Notes: generated from the sequence alone by a model not told the origin. A DNA stretch of 64,000 nt from Buttiauxella agrestis (GCF_900446255.1 NZ_UIGI01000001.1:4304763-4368762), one strand, 5' to 3'; shown: positions 1-9,049, counted from the stretch's first letter. A program made the numbers and translations.

Positions 1-363
1 GGCGTCCTCGGAATCGGTCAGCGCCTCGTCACCATCATCGTTGGGATGGTGGAGACACGCGTGCGACTTGCCGTTGTCGAACTGGAAGAGGAGAAAGCGC
101 ATCTCGTCCAGTTGCTGCTAATGCTTGGGTTAACCATGCTATTTGCCGCATTTGGCTTAATGAGTCTGGTGGTGTTGGTTTTCTGGGCGGTCGAACCGCA
201 ATATCGTCTGAATGCCATGATTGCGACAACCGTCGTATTGCTGGCATTAGCCTTTATTGGCGGGATCTGGACGCTCCATAAATCGCGCCAGTCCACGCTC
301 CTACGCCATACCCGACGCGAGCTGGAAAACGACCGTGCGCTACTGGAAGATGACAAGCCATGA
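1..363 (+). CDS. yqjE: YqjE family inner-membrane protein (5' end outside window)
   Basis: The reading frame is already open at base 1, so the N-terminus lies outside the window; the first ATG inside (base 46) is internal by comparison with E. coli YqjE. The visible 120 residues contain an acidic/basic amphipathic start followed by two hydrophobic segments (about residues 37-66 and 75-100 of the visible part), as in the YqjE/phage-holin-superfamily-6 proteins. In E. coli it follows yqjD, a ribosome-associated membrane protein. Its function is unknown. The stop overlaps the start of yqjK by four bases (ATGA), which implies translational coupling. Confidence 0.93.
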   Translation, partial: GVLGIGQRLVTIIVGMVETRVRLAVVELEEEKAHLVQLLLMLGLTMLFAAFGLMSLVVLVFWAVEPQYRLNAMIATTVVLLALAFIGGIWTLHKSRQSTLLRHTRRELENDRALLEDDKP

Positions 364-650
364 GTGACCGCAAGCTGAATAGACGCAAAGCATTTTTACT
401 CAGCCAAATTCAACAACAGCGGCTGGATTTAAGTGCGGGTAAACGCGACTGGCTTGAAGCGACAGGCTCGTATGACCGGGGCTGGCTCACATTTATGAGC
501 CTGCGCAGTTATGCGTTGATTGCCAGCAGCGTGATGGCTATCTGGACAGTGAAGCATCCCAGCTTCTTTATGCGCTGGGCCAGACGCGGATTTGGTGCCT
601 GGAGCGCATGGCGCCTGGTTCGCAACACTATCCAGCAGCAAACGCATTAA
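360..650 (+). CDS. yqjK: YqjK-like small protein
   Basis: A 96-residue basic protein recognisable as YqjK from its sequence and its position behind yqjE. The N-terminal half is charged and rich in Gln and Arg. The segment around residues 50-62 is the only moderately hydrophobic stretch, so membrane association is possible but not proven. It starts in the ATGA overlap with yqjE and is followed directly by a terminator, so it is the last gene of the yqjCDEK-type unit. No biochemical function is known. Confidence 0.9.
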   Translation: MSDRKLNRRKAFLLSQIQQQRLDLSAGKRDWLEATGSYDRGWLTFMSLRSYALIASSVMAIWTVKHPSFFMRWARRGFGAWSAWRLVRNTIQQQTH

Positions 651-656
651 TCTAAA

Positions 657-687
657 ACGCCGCCTTCTCAGGCGGCCTTTTTATTTG
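657..687 (+). terminator. Rho-independent terminator after yqjK
   Basis: A six-pair GC stem (659-664 with 671-676) and a six-base loop are followed by a T-rich tail. It ends the yqjE-yqjK transcript and separates it from yqjF. Confidence 0.85.
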
Positions 688-848
688 TCAGTAATATTGA
701 AGAACATCGACAGAATTCCTTGCTAACAATCCCTTAACGCCCCGCTTATTATTCCCCATATCAACCGCAGTGACCGCTAACTACCGGAAATTGCAAAAAC
801 AAACATCCCTGGGCTGATAGCACCCAAAGAGATTCGCTGGAGAGTAAA

Positions 849-1241
849 ATGAAAAAATTAGATGATGCAGGTGTACTGTTAGCTCGTGTCCTGATGCCGA
901 TTCTGTTCATCGTCGCAGGCTGGGGCAAAATTAATGGTTATGCCGGTACTCAACAATATATGGAAGCGATGGGCGTTCCAGGGTTCTTACTGCCACTGAC
1001 CATTCTGCTTGAGTTTGGCGGCGGCCTGGCGATTCTGTTCGGTTTCTTTACTCGTACTACAGCGATTATTACCGCGGTGTTCACGATTCTGACAGCATTC
1101 TTGTTCCATGGTGATTTCAGCCAGGGCATGAACTCAACCATGTTTATGAAGAACTTCACCATCGCCGGTGGTTATCTGTTGCTGGCAATCTTCGGACCGG
1201 GTGCATACAGCATCGACCGCCTGCTGAAGAAAAACTGGTAA
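849..1241 (+). CDS. yqjF: DoxX family membrane protein YqjF
   Basis: A 130-residue protein with four predicted membrane helices, collinear with E. coli YqjF and the DoxX family. The N-terminal region carries the family's Gly-Trp-Gly-Lys turn after helix 1 (around residues 24-27), and the GxxxAIxxGF pattern lies between helices 2 and 3. A GGAGAG ribosome site sits seven bases before the ATG. DoxX proteins are inner-membrane proteins linked in some bacteria to redox or quinone functions; the next gene is a quinone reductase, which suits that idea but proves nothing. The gene has its own upstream gap and its own terminator. Confidence 0.93.
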   Translation: MKKLDDAGVLLARVLMPILFIVAGWGKINGYAGTQQYMEAMGVPGFLLPLTILLEFGGGLAILFGFFTRTTAIITAVFTILTAFLFHGDFSQGMNSTMFMKNFTIAGGYLLLAIFGPGAYSIDRLLKKNW

Positions 1242-1262
1242 GGCTCTATACTTAGTTTCACT

Positions 1263-1297
1263 AAAAGCGAAGGTTAATCCCTTCGCTTTTTTGTTTT
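1263..1297 (+). terminator. Rho-independent terminator after yqjF
   Basis: A nine-pair stem (1265-1273 with 1279-1287) with A-run and T-run flanks lies between yqjF and yqjG. The flanks make it look bidirectional, but both neighbours read rightward. Confidence 0.85.
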
Positions 1298-1323
1298 TAA
1301 CGTCTACGAAGAGGAATGAAAAC

Positions 1324-2316
1324 ATGGGACAGCTCATTGATGGCGTCTGGCACGATGTCTGGTATGACACCAAATCGACCGGTGGCAGCTTCAAACGTTC
1401 AGAGTCTGCATTTCGTCACTGGCTGACCGCAGATGGCGAGCCGGGTCCGAGCGGTAAAGGTGGTTTTGCCGCGGAGAAAGACCGCTACCATCTGTATGTT
1501 TCCCTCGCCTGCCCCTGGGCGCACCGCACGTTAATCATGCGCGCTTTGAAAGGCCTCGAGTCTTTCATTTCTGTATCCGTGGTTAACCCGCTGATGCTGC
1601 AAGATGGCTGGACGTTCGACGACAATTTCCCGAATGCCACCGGCGATGGCTTATATCAGCACGAATATCTTTATCAGCTTTATCTGCAAGCTGACCCCGA
1701 TTACACCGGGCGCGTCACCGTTCCCGTTTTATGGGATAAGAAAACGCAGACGATTGTCAGCAACGAATCCGCTGAAATCATTCGTATGTTGAATACTGCA
1801 TTTGATGCCAAAGGCGCTCGCGCCGGGGATTACTACCCAACGGCATTACGCGGCAAGATTGACGAGCTGAATGGCTGGATTTACGACGCCATCAATAACG
1901 GCGTGTATAAAGCAGGTTTTGCCACCTCACAAGAAGCCTACGATGAAGCCGTGACCAAAGTGTTTGAATCCCTGGCACGCGTCGAGCAAATCCTCGGTCA
2001 GCATCGTTATTTAACGGGCAACCAGCTCACAGAAGCCGATATTCGCCTGTGGACAACACTGGTGCGTTTCGACCCGGTCTATGTCACACACTTTAAATGC
2101 GACAAACACCGCATTAGTGATTACCTGAATATCTACGGATTCCTGCGCGATATTTATCAGATGCCTGGCATTGCTGAGACCGTCGATTTCGCACATATCC
2201 GTAACCATTATTATCGCAGCCACAAAACCATTAACCCAACCGGCATTATTTCTGTCGGGCCTGCTCAGGATTTAAATGAGCCACACGGGCGCGACGAGCG
2301 GTTTAACCCGGGTTGA
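1324..2316 (+). CDS. yqjG: Glutathionyl-hydroquinone reductase YqjG
   Basis: A 330-residue Xi-class glutathione S-transferase that reduces glutathionyl-hydroquinones with glutathione in the cytoplasm. The N-terminal thioredoxin-like domain carries the catalytic Cys63 in the motif Leu-Ala-Cys-Pro-Trp-Ala-His; the helical C-terminal domain begins near residue 170 and includes the conserved LTEADIRLW stretch. The ATG at 1324 is chosen because E. coli YqjG begins there and GAGGA lies ten bases upstream; an in-frame ATG at 1291 falls inside the terminator tail of yqjF. Length and sequence match the family closely. Confidence 0.95.
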   Translation: MGQLIDGVWHDVWYDTKSTGGSFKRSESAFRHWLTADGEPGPSGKGGFAAEKDRYHLYVSLACPWAHRTLIMRALKGLESFISVSVVNPLMLQDGWTFDDNFPNATGDGLYQHEYLYQLYLQADPDYTGRVTVPVLWDKKTQTIVSNESAEIIRMLNTAFDAKGARAGDYYPTALRGKIDELNGWIYDAINNGVYKAGFATSQEAYDEAVTKVFESLARVEQILGQHRYLTGNQLTEADIRLWTTLVRFDPVYVTHFKCDKHRISDYLNIYGFLRDIYQMPGIAETVDFAHIRNHYYRSHKTINPTGIISVGPAQDLNEPHGRDERFNPG

Positions 2317-2420
2317 TAAAATTCACCCAAGCTATGATTTACGTAAAATCCATTCACAGCTATTCTTGAATTAGATCGCTTACAGATCAAGTAATTGATT
2401 ACTTTTAAGGCAGGCTAAAA

Positions 2421-2804
2421 ATGGATTGGTATTTCAAAGTATTAAGAAATTATGTTGGCTTCAGTGGACGTGCGCGCCGTAAAGAGTTCTGGATGTTCAT
2501 CCTCGTCAACCTTGTTCTGACTGGCGTATTGAGCATTCTGGACAAAATGTTAGGGCTGCGGATTGCGAAAGATGAAGGTCTGCTCACGACCATTTATGGC
2601 GTGCTGATATTCCTGCCTTACTGGGCCGTGCAGTTCCGCCGCCTGCACGATACCGATCGTTCAGCATGGTGGCTGCTGTTGCTGTTAATCCCGATTGTCG
2701 GCTGGCTGATTATTCTGGCGTTTAACTGCCAGAACGGCACGCCGGGTGAGAATAAATTCGGCAGCGATCCGAAAGCAATGGATGCTCGATTAGTCAGCGA
2801 ATAA
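2421..2804 (+). CDS. yhaH: DUF805 membrane protein YhaH
   Basis: A 127-residue DUF805 inner-membrane protein. The family hallmarks are visible: Gly-Arg-Ala-Arg-Arg-Lys-Glu-Phe-Trp near the N-terminus, Arg-Arg-Leu-His-Asp-Thr-Asp-Arg before the last helices, and an Asn-Gly-Thr-Pro-Gly-Glu-Asn tail motif. Three to four hydrophobic segments are present. E. coli carries the paralogue yhaI next to it; here only one copy exists and a palindromic repeat follows. The function is unknown. Confidence 0.92.
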   Translation: MDWYFKVLRNYVGFSGRARRKEFWMFILVNLVLTGVLSILDKMLGLRIAKDEGLLTTIYGVLIFLPYWAVQFRRLHDTDRSAWWLLLLLIPIVGWLIILAFNCQNGTPGENKFGSDPKAMDARLVSE

Positions 2805-2811
2805 TGCTTTG

Positions 2812-2857
2812 CCCCCTCACCCTACCCCTCCCTGAGCGAGAGGGCCGGGGTGAGGGC
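2812..2857. repeat. Intergenic palindromic repeat, family A, copy 1
   Basis: An imperfect palindrome of the CCCTCACCC...GGGGTGAGGG type with an inner CTCCC/GAGGG stem lies between the convergent yhaH and yhaJ. The same family recurs at 33872-33956 and 63198-63277. The stem could also end transcripts from both sides. Confidence 0.75.
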
Positions 2858-2864
2858 ATAGCCA

Positions 2865-3755
2865 CTACTTCAATAATTTTGGAATTTCACGCAGGCACCA
2901 GGCTTTCGCCTCACCCATGCTATCGCGTCGCCACGCCATAATAATGTCAATTTCATTGGTATATTCAGGACTCACCACGCGCAAACGTCCCTCGGCAATA
3001 TCCTGCTCCACCAGGGGATAAGGCATCGTCGCCACACCCAAACCTGCCAGCAGCGCCTGGCGTTTATCTTCCATGCTGCTCACCGTCAGGCGCGGCTGTT
3101 TATCCAGCAACTGCACCGTGATTACCGGGCGTTCACGCGCGGTATCCGCGACCGCAATACCGCGATATTTCACACGAGTGACTTCCGAAAGTGGCTCCGG
3201 CTCGTTGTGGATCGGGTGGTCAGGTGCCGCGACATATACGCTCAATATTTTGTACAACTTGCGCGAGTTAATTTCTGACGACGAACGAAAATGCATATCC
3301 GGCGCAATCACGATATCCGCACGCCCTTGCTCTAAACGCTCCCACGAACCTGCCAACACTTCCGTAATAATCGAAAGCTGGGTGTCGGCTTTGGCGGCCA
3401 GTTTTTCTACTAACGGATACAGTTTCGCCGTAGGCACCAGCGCCTCGGTCACAATGGTGAGATGCGTTTCCCAACCGCGCGCCAGCGCTTCCGCATCGGT
3501 AGTGAGTTTTTCAGCAGCTTCGAGCAAAACTCGCCCGCGTTCGAGCAGCATGCGCCCGACGTTAGTAAATTTGGTGCGATGGCCTGAACGGTCAAACAGC
3601 ACGACATCCAGCTCTTCTTCCAGTTTCTGCATGGTGTAACTCAGTGCCGACGGCACGCGCCCCAGCTCATCGGCGGCTGCGGCAAAACTTCCGCGTCGGT
3701 CAATGGCATCCATGACCCGCAACGCCTCCAGCGTCAATGCTCTCTCTTTAGCCAT
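2865..3755 (-). CDS. yhaJ: LysR-type regulator YhaJ
   Basis: A 296-residue LysR-family regulator nearly identical to E. coli YhaJ through its N-terminal winged helix (residues about 5-62, with recognition helix around Pro-Ser-Ala-Leu-Ser-Tyr). The effector-binding domain occupies residues 90-296. In E. coli YhaJ controls yqjF/yhaK-region genes and responds to aromatic compounds such as dinitrotoluene derivatives. The start at 3755 matches E. coli, with a GAGAACGAG ribosome site; the longer frame to 3788 has no support. It is divergent from yhaK, which it probably regulates from the shared 106-base gap. Confidence 0.94.
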   Translation of the reverse strand: MAKERALTLEALRVMDAIDRRGSFAAAADELGRVPSALSYTMQKLEEELDVVLFDRSGHRTKFTNVGRMLLERGRVLLEAAEKLTTDAEALARGWETHLTIVTEALVPTAKLYPLVEKLAAKADTQLSIITEVLAGSWERLEQGRADIVIAPDMHFRSSSEINSRKLYKILSVYVAAPDHPIHNEPEPLSEVTRVKYRGIAVADTARERPVITVQLLDKQPRLTVSSMEDKRQALLAGLGVATMPYPLVEQDIAEGRLRVVSPEYTNEIDIIMAWRRDSMGEAKAWCLREIPKLLK

Positions 3756-3861
3756 CTCGTTCTCATTCAGGAAATTTGAACATACCAAGCAGATTAACTG
3801 GCTAACAATGAAGCGTCCAGAGTTTTACCATGGGCATAGTGTAAAAAGAGGTCAAAAAATT

Positions 3862-4563
3862 ATGATTACGCCAAGAACTGCCAAACAATGTGGGAAAGCG
3901 GACTATGGATGGCTGCAAGCCCGCTATACGTTTTCCTTCGGTCACTATTTCGACCCGAAATTGCTGGGCTATGCTTCATTGCGCGTTCTCAACCAGGAAG
4001 TGTTGGCGCCCGGCGCATCGTTCCAGCCACGTACCTATCCAAAGGTCGATATTCTTAATCTGATTCTCGAAGGTGAAGCGGAATACCGCGACAGCGAAGG
4101 CAACCACGTTCAGGCCAAAGCGGGTGAAGCTTTGCTGCTTTCGACTCAACCAGGGCTGAGTTACAGCGAGCATAATCTCAGCAAAGAGCACTCTCTCACG
4201 CGCATGCAGCTGTGGTTAGATGCCTGCCCGGAGCGTGAAAATCCGCTGGTGCAAAAACTCACGCTTGCAGAGGAGCCGCAGCAATTGCTGGCTTCACCTG
4301 ATGGACGCAATGAGAGCCTGCAACTGCGCCAGCAAGTGTGGATTAACCAGATTGAACTGGAAAAAGGTCAGCAGTTGAGTTTCCAGTTACATGGGCCACG
4401 CGCTTATTTGCAGTCGATTCACGGAACCGTTCACGCGATCACCGCCACCGAGGAAAAAGAGGGGCTGACCTGTGGCGATGGTGCTTTTATCCGTGACGAG
4501 GCTAACATTACGCTGGTTGCAGATACCCCATTGCGAGCATTACTGATAGATTTACCGGTCTGA
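3862..4563 (+). CDS. yhaK: Pirin-family bicupin YhaK
   Basis: A 233-residue cytosolic bicupin of the pirin-like family. The N-terminal cupin contains the Pro-Arg-Thr-Tyr-Pro-Lys-Val-Asp-Ile-Leu stretch in place of the usual metal-binding His-Pro-His pattern of true pirins, as in E. coli YhaK, which has been described as a redox-sensitive marker rather than a quercetinase. The ATG at 3862 follows AGAGG and matches E. coli; the frame is open further upstream but would overlap yhaJ. It is divergent from the LysR gene yhaJ. Confidence 0.93.
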   Translation: MITPRTAKQCGKADYGWLQARYTFSFGHYFDPKLLGYASLRVLNQEVLAPGASFQPRTYPKVDILNLILEGEAEYRDSEGNHVQAKAGEALLLSTQPGLSYSEHNLSKEHSLTRMQLWLDACPERENPLVQKLTLAEEPQQLLASPDGRNESLQLRQQVWINQIELEKGQQLSFQLHGPRAYLQSIHGTVHAITATEEKEGLTCGDGAFIRDEANITLVADTPLRALLIDLPV

Positions 4564-4596
4564 CCAGTATCAGGAATGGACCAACAGGAGTTATCC

Positions 4597-4767
4597 GTGA
4601 GCAAGAAATCATCGACGAAGAAAACGGCCAAAAAAGCAGTGTCAGCGGTTGTGGTTGCGACAACAACCGCTGATGTCGAGCTGAGTTACGACGAGATGCT
4701 CAATGAACTGGAAGCGATTGTTGTCGAAGCAGATGTACGGCTGGCGGAAGAAGAAGCCAGCCTCTGA
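4597..4767 (+). CDS. yhaL: Small Lys-rich protein YhaL, GTG start
   Basis: A 56-residue protein with a Lys/Ser/Thr-rich N-terminus and an acidic C-terminal helix (Tyr-Asp-Glu-Met-Leu-Asn-Glu-Leu-Glu-Ala-Ile-Val) that matches E. coli YhaL. I choose the GTG at 4597 because CAGGAG ends six bases upstream and the protein then begins with Ser-Lys-Lys as in E. coli; an ATG at 4576 would add seven residues and lacks a ribosome site. It lies 33 bases after yhaK. Its stop is one base from the stop of the convergent cyuA. The function is unknown. Confidence 0.85.
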   Translation: MSKKSSTKKTAKKAVSAVVVATTTADVELSYDEMLNELEAIVVEADVRLAEEEASL

Positions 4768-4768
4768 A

Positions 4769-6076
4769 TTACGCGACCTTACTCGCCATAATCGCAATGA
4801 TCTGACGATCGGTGTGTTGCATCGCCTGGCTTGCCAGGGCACAAAGATTACGGATCGACTGCTCCACATCATGAGCAACGATCCCTTCATTTCCGCTGAC
4901 CGACGTATTATCGAGCGCCATCAGCACCGCTTTCCATGCCGAAGCGGCACTGGTAGACACTTTCATCGCGCAACTGTTTGAAGCACCATCACAAATCATC
5001 CCGCTAACATCGCCAATCATATTGCTGATAGCCATTGAGATACTCTTATAGCTGCCGTCGATTAACCAGGTGATCCCTGCTGCTGCACCCATTGCTGCGG
5101 TGGTTGCTGCGCATAACGCAGAGAGTGACGGCAACTGATGGTGAATATAAATCGCCGTCAGATGCGACAGTATCAGCGCCCGCGCCAGCTTTTCACTGTC
5201 ACACGCGAGATGTTCAGCCACGACAACCACCGGCATTGTCGCGGCGATACCCTGATTGCCGGATCCCGAGTTGCTCATTGCCGGAAGACACGCGCCTCCC
5301 ATACGCGCATCAGAAGCGGCGGCAGTGCGAATCATAATATCGCTCAACAGATCCTTTGCCATCAGGCCACGGTCGAGCTGGCGCTGTAACGTCGCACCGA
5401 TATGCAAACCGTACTGCGCCCGCAAACCTTCACGGGAAAGCTCGTTATTCAACAAGGCCGCGTCGAGAATAAAACCAATCTCATCAAAGGGGACACACTG
5501 CGCAAACTCAACAATCTGCTCAAGGCTTACCTTTTCCATAGAGCAGGTTTGCGCCTTCCCTTCCGCCTGGCAATCTTCAGCGGCATCAAACAGCACATCA
5601 CCGTCTTTCTCGATTCTGATGACTCGCGTGTGTTCACCCGCGATGACTACCGTTGCCGACTCTTTGGCGGTAAATACCGTCACGCAGGTATATAAAATCT
5701 CATCGCACGGTTGTTGAATGCTGACCTTCACATCACTACGCGCCAGCAGCAACTTCGCGGCGGCAATCGCTTCAACCGGCGCACCTTTCAGCACTTCCAG
5801 CCCCGCCAGTGGGTCGCCCCCGAGCGCACCCACCGCGGCGGCGATAGGCAGGCCGACCATCCCGGTTCCCGGAACGGTAACACCCATACCATTTTTCATC
5901 AGATTCGGTGAAACGCGAGCCTCAATACGTGTCACTGGTCCCGCCAGATGCGAGGCGGCCAATGCGCTTGCCAGCGCCAGCGAAATAGGTTCTGTGCAGC
6001 CCACTGCGGGCTTCACATTTTGTTTCACAGCAAGGATGAGTTCAGCCCATGCCGGGTTAATTGCAGAATTTGCCAT
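4769..6076 (-). CDS. cyuA: L-cysteine desulfidase CyuA (YhaM)
   Basis: A 435-residue UPF0597/L-cysteine desulfidase that breaks cysteine into pyruvate, ammonia and sulfide using a [4Fe-4S] cluster. Cys27 in Gly-Cys-Thr-Glu-Pro and the C-terminal cysteines in Leu-Cys-Ala-Ala and [10 protein letters not shown] are the expected cluster ligands. The glycine-rich core ([11 protein letters not shown]) is intact. It follows cyuP by 43 bases and is almost certainly co-transcribed with it. In E. coli the pair is activated by CyuR under anaerobic, cysteine-rich conditions; no cyuR gene is in this window. Confidence 0.94.
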   Translation of the reverse strand: MANSAINPAWAELILAVKQNVKPAVGCTEPISLALASALAASHLAGPVTRIEARVSPNLMKNGMGVTVPGTGMVGLPIAAAVGALGGDPLAGLEVLKGAPVEAIAAAKLLLARSDVKVSIQQPCDEILYTCVTVFTAKESATVVIAGEHTRVIRIEKDGDVLFDAAEDCQAEGKAQTCSMEKVSLEQIVEFAQCVPFDEIGFILDAALLNNELSREGLRAQYGLHIGATLQRQLDRGLMAKDLLSDIMIRTAAASDARMGGACLPAMSNSGSGNQGIAATMPVVVVAEHLACDSEKLARALILSHLTAIYIHHQLPSLSALCAATTAAMGAAAGITWLIDGSYKSISMAISNMIGDVSGMICDGASNSCAMKVSTSAASAWKAVLMALDNTSVSGNEGIVAHDVEQSIRNLCALASQAMQHTDRQIIAIMASKVA

Positions 6077-6119
6077 TTTTTAGCCTTAACGCTTATATCC
6101 AGAAAACACACGCCCGCAC

Positions 6120-7442
6120 TCAGGAGAATGCAAGGAATGGAGAAATACACAATAAGAGGCCAGTGATAATAATAATGACCAGTGAGACACCTTTATATTT
6201 ATGCAATGCCGGGACTTTATAGACCAGCCACGCTGGAATTAAGCACCCTACCATGCCAAATATTGGACTACAGATTGAGGTAAAACTTAATACCGGAGCA
6301 TTCAATACAATCGCACTCCACGCCAGCAATATGGCGAATACCATAATGCCGCGCTGCACCCATTTCTCATTAATTTTTTCCGCAGGCATTTTGCGACGCA
6401 GAATATTAATTACGATACCTTGCGTGGCTTCACGGAACCCGAGATAAACACCAAAGAAGGCGGTCATAACAGCGAAGATATTTAATATTACGCTGACCAC
6501 CGTGACCCATGCACCGGCATTTCCGTTAATAAACTGGGCGGCAATAGCCAACGCTGAAATATTTTGTTCATACGCTTTTACCGCTTCGTCATGCCCCATA
6601 GCCAGAGTGAAAGAGACGGCATAAAAGAACACGGTCACAAACAGAATACCGAAAGCGATATTCATCGCACGCAGCGCTTTAAAACGAGCCACTTCGCGTG
6701 ACTTTTCTTTAGAACGGTACGAGATAACCATCGGGCTAAGCGTCTGGATAAACAGAATAGACGTCAGTGTAAAGGGCAGCGTAATAATCGCATTCTTCAG
6801 CAGCAAGCCCATTGGCGGCAGTGTGCCTGCGTTATACAAATGCCACATGCCGACCATTGAAACACCCAGTGCGGCGACCACTAAAAGCTTGGTTAGCACC
6901 ATGTATCTTGAAACTTTAAATAAGAGTTTTTCACCGCGCGATGAGATAGCAACCAGAATACAAATCAGCGCCAGGCCATAGAAAGGGTTATCCGATAACA
7001 GCCCTTCCGTGACGCCAAACGTATGTAAATAAGAGGCGCTGTCATTAGTGATGGCCGTGGAGTAAACAAACATCCAGATAACCAGCATAATGAAGTAGAG
7101 TAAACCCAATAATATTCCCCAGTTTTTACCCAAATAACCGCTTATTACACTCGGGTAGTCTTTACACTCCGGGGATTCCGCCAGCGTATTAATAAATAAA
7201 CGCTGAAACAGATACATGGCTGGATAGCCGACTATCGAGGAAAGAAGGAAAACCCATAATCCCATTAATCCAACCTGAACCGGTAAGAAAACTATTCCCG
7301 CCCCGATTGCCATGCCGATACTCATAATGATCCAGCCGACATCAGTGCTGTCAAATTTGGTGGCGGCTTGCCATTCACTTTCCGTCATTCCTGCACGATT
7401 CGATGCCGGAATATTAACGGCAGTAATGCTTCCTGTTTCCAT
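6120..7442 (-). CDS. cyuP: Cysteine/serine transporter CyuP (YhaO)
   Basis: A 440-residue inner-membrane amino-acid permease of the HAAAP (STP) family with about eleven hydrophobic segments. It begins with a polar 35-residue cytoplasmic tail and then the Gly-Met-Ala-Ile-Gly-Ala-Gly motif of helix 1. E. coli CyuP (YhaO/DlsT) imports cysteine and D-serine. As the first gene of the cyuP-cyuA unit it supplies the substrate of the desulfidase. The ATG at 7442 is the furthest plausible start. Three reading-frame-rich intergenic AT tracts precede it. Confidence 0.92.
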   Translation of the reverse strand: METGSITAVNIPASNRAGMTESEWQAATKFDSTDVGWIIMSIGMAIGAGIVFLPVQVGLMGLWVFLLSSIVGYPAMYLFQRLFINTLAESPECKDYPSVISGYLGKNWGILLGLLYFIMLVIWMFVYSTAITNDSASYLHTFGVTEGLLSDNPFYGLALICILVAISSRGEKLLFKVSRYMVLTKLLVVAALGVSMVGMWHLYNAGTLPPMGLLLKNAIITLPFTLTSILFIQTLSPMVISYRSKEKSREVARFKALRAMNIAFGILFVTVFFYAVSFTLAMGHDEAVKAYEQNISALAIAAQFINGNAGAWVTVVSVILNIFAVMTAFFGVYLGFREATQGIVINILRRKMPAEKINEKWVQRGIMVFAILLAWSAIVLNAPVLSFTSICSPIFGMVGCLIPAWLVYKVPALHKYKGVSLVIIIITGLLLCISPFLAFS

Positions 7443-7951
7443 AAAAATGCTCGCTTAAATGTGTAGGTTTTAATTGTGAGTGTTAATTACAGAGTGATTT
7501 TCCAGACCATTAAAAACCTGAATGCGTGTTTTCTGGTCTTATTCGAATGTAAAAAGGATAGCGCGAGCAGAGGAGAAAAAATTTGCTACTCCATCTGTGC
7601 AATCGGAATAAAAGAGTAAAAATTTCTCCATTCAGAGAAATATCTTCAGTTTTGATTCACGTTTTGCATTTTGAGTAGTAAATAATTATCAAGGTAGTTA
7701 AGGTAATGACTTAAAGTATTGTTTTTTAAAAAGTTTTACTGAAATATTTGTCAAAAGCTAAATTCAGCCCCAGCAAGGCAATGTGAGCTGACGCAACAAC
7801 CGAGGTTAATAGCCTGTGACATTAGAGCATATGTATTTTGATACACTTCACACTCTGGCAGCGCTTTAGCAGGAATCTCTGATTATTGTTTCAATAAGGT
7901 TAAGGTTGAGATTTTTTCACTGCTATTAAGACATTTCCATACAGTAAACGA
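7443..7951. promoter_or_regulatory. AT-rich gap upstream of cyuP with an inverted repeat
   Basis: About 500 bases hold no credible gene. The left part must contain the leftward cyuP promoter. Two facing arms, a purine-rich GGAGAAAAAATTT at 7572-7584 and its near complement at 7618-7629, are 33 bases apart and could be paired regulator sites (CyuR would be the candidate) or a hairpin. The rest, to the end of the ATPase gene at 7952, shows nothing I recognise. Confidence 0.4.
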
Positions 7952-9049
7952 TCACGAGAGACGGTTAACGCAAGTTTCTCCGTTCTCAATCCCCAGTTGG
8001 TAGAGCGTAAACGGTGTGTGTTTTTCGATAAGTGTCGCCAGTTCAGGCGAATGGCTGGTGAGCCAGATTTGCGTGTAACGACTCGCCTCGGCAATCAGGC
8101 GTGCCAACGCAGGTAGCATCTGCGGATGCAGGCTATTTTCCGGCTCATTCAGAGCAATAAAACGTGGGGGACGCGGACTGAGCAATGCCACGGTCAGGCA
8201 AAGAAATCGCAGCGTGCCGTCAGAAAACTCAGCTGACTCCAGCGGGCGATTAATGCCCTGCCGGTGCATCATCATCTGGAAACGCCCGTTGCTGTTATCA
8301 CAGAAAAACAGGCATTCCGGAAACGCCTCAGCCAACACCTCAAACAGCAATTCGCTATCGCCAATCTCAACGATGGTCTGGAAGGCCGCAGCCAGATTCA
8401 AACCGTCTCCAGACAAAACGGGTGAGCGATAACCCACCTGCGGCAAACGCAGACCCGCCCCTTTAGTAATGTCGAATTCGTGATAAAAGCGCCAGTTGCG
8501 TAGCGTTTCTCGAGCGCTGGAGACTTCCGGATAAAGATGCGGTTCGCCCAATTGGCCAAACAACGATTCATTTTCGTAAAGCGTCGCTGCATGCGTCACT
8601 TTCTCGCCGTTGACATCGTTGAGAAAAACCGCCTGGTTGCGGCGATGCATAATGGATGACGAAGGGCGACGACGAAAACCACTCAGCCAGATTTGCTCCT
8701 CTTTCACGATAGGATCGAGATCGAACATGGTCGGATACGGCAGTTTATCTGGGAATCCGACCTGCAATTCGTACTCGAAATCGTCGGTATCTACCGCAAG
8801 CGTCATCCGCCGAGGCGCGCTGGCATAACCTTTGGCGCGATCGCCTGCCCACATAACCTTCTGGATCCCACCCTCATCTGACAACCAGTGTGAAAGCTGC
8901 CCGGTTGCTGCACCGTGAATCAGGTGAATCGCCTTATAAATGTTGGATTTTCCGCAGCCATTCGGGCCGAAAACGACATTCAGGCGACCGAGATCGATGG
9001 AGAGTTTGCGCACTGAGCGGTAGTTGTCGATGTACAGAGACTTGATCAT
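7952..9049 (-). CDS. AAA-family ATPase of the RecF/SMC-like AAA_21 type
   Basis: A stand-alone ABC-type ATPase of about 365 residues. With the start at 9049 the N-terminus is the typical Met-Ile-Lys-Ser-Leu-Tyr-Ile-Asp-Asn-Tyr-Arg-Ser-Val strand. Walker A is Gly-Pro-Asn-Gly-Cys-Gly-Lys-Ser-Asn, the signature is Phe-Ser-Asp-Gly-Thr-Leu-Arg, Walker B ends in Asn-Glu-Pro-Glu-Asn (Asn replacing the common Asp), and the switch is Thr-Ser-His-Ser. No TOPRIM or nuclease domain and no partner gene are visible. Longer starts at 9082 and 9106 are open, but 9106 is 15 bases from the rnpB terminator and none has a good ribosome site. Role unknown; repair or defence are possibilities. Confidence 0.75.
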   Translation of the reverse strand: MIKSLYIDNYRSVRKLSIDLGRLNVVFGPNGCGKSNIYKAIHLIHGAATGQLSHWLSDEGGIQKVMWAGDRAKGYASAPRRMTLAVDTDDFEYELQVGFPDKLPYPTMFDLDPIVKEEQIWLSGFRRRPSSSIMHRRNQAVFLNDVNGEKVTHAATLYENESLFGQLGEPHLYPEVSSARETLRNWRFYHEFDITKGAGLRLPQVGYRSPVLSGDGLNLAAAFQTIVEIGDSELLFEVLAEAFPECLFFCDNSNGRFQMMMHRQGINRPLESAEFSDGTLRFLCLTVALLSPRPPRFIALNEPENSLHPQMLPALARLIAEASRYTQIWLTSHSPELATLIEKHTPFTLYQLGIENGETCVNRLS

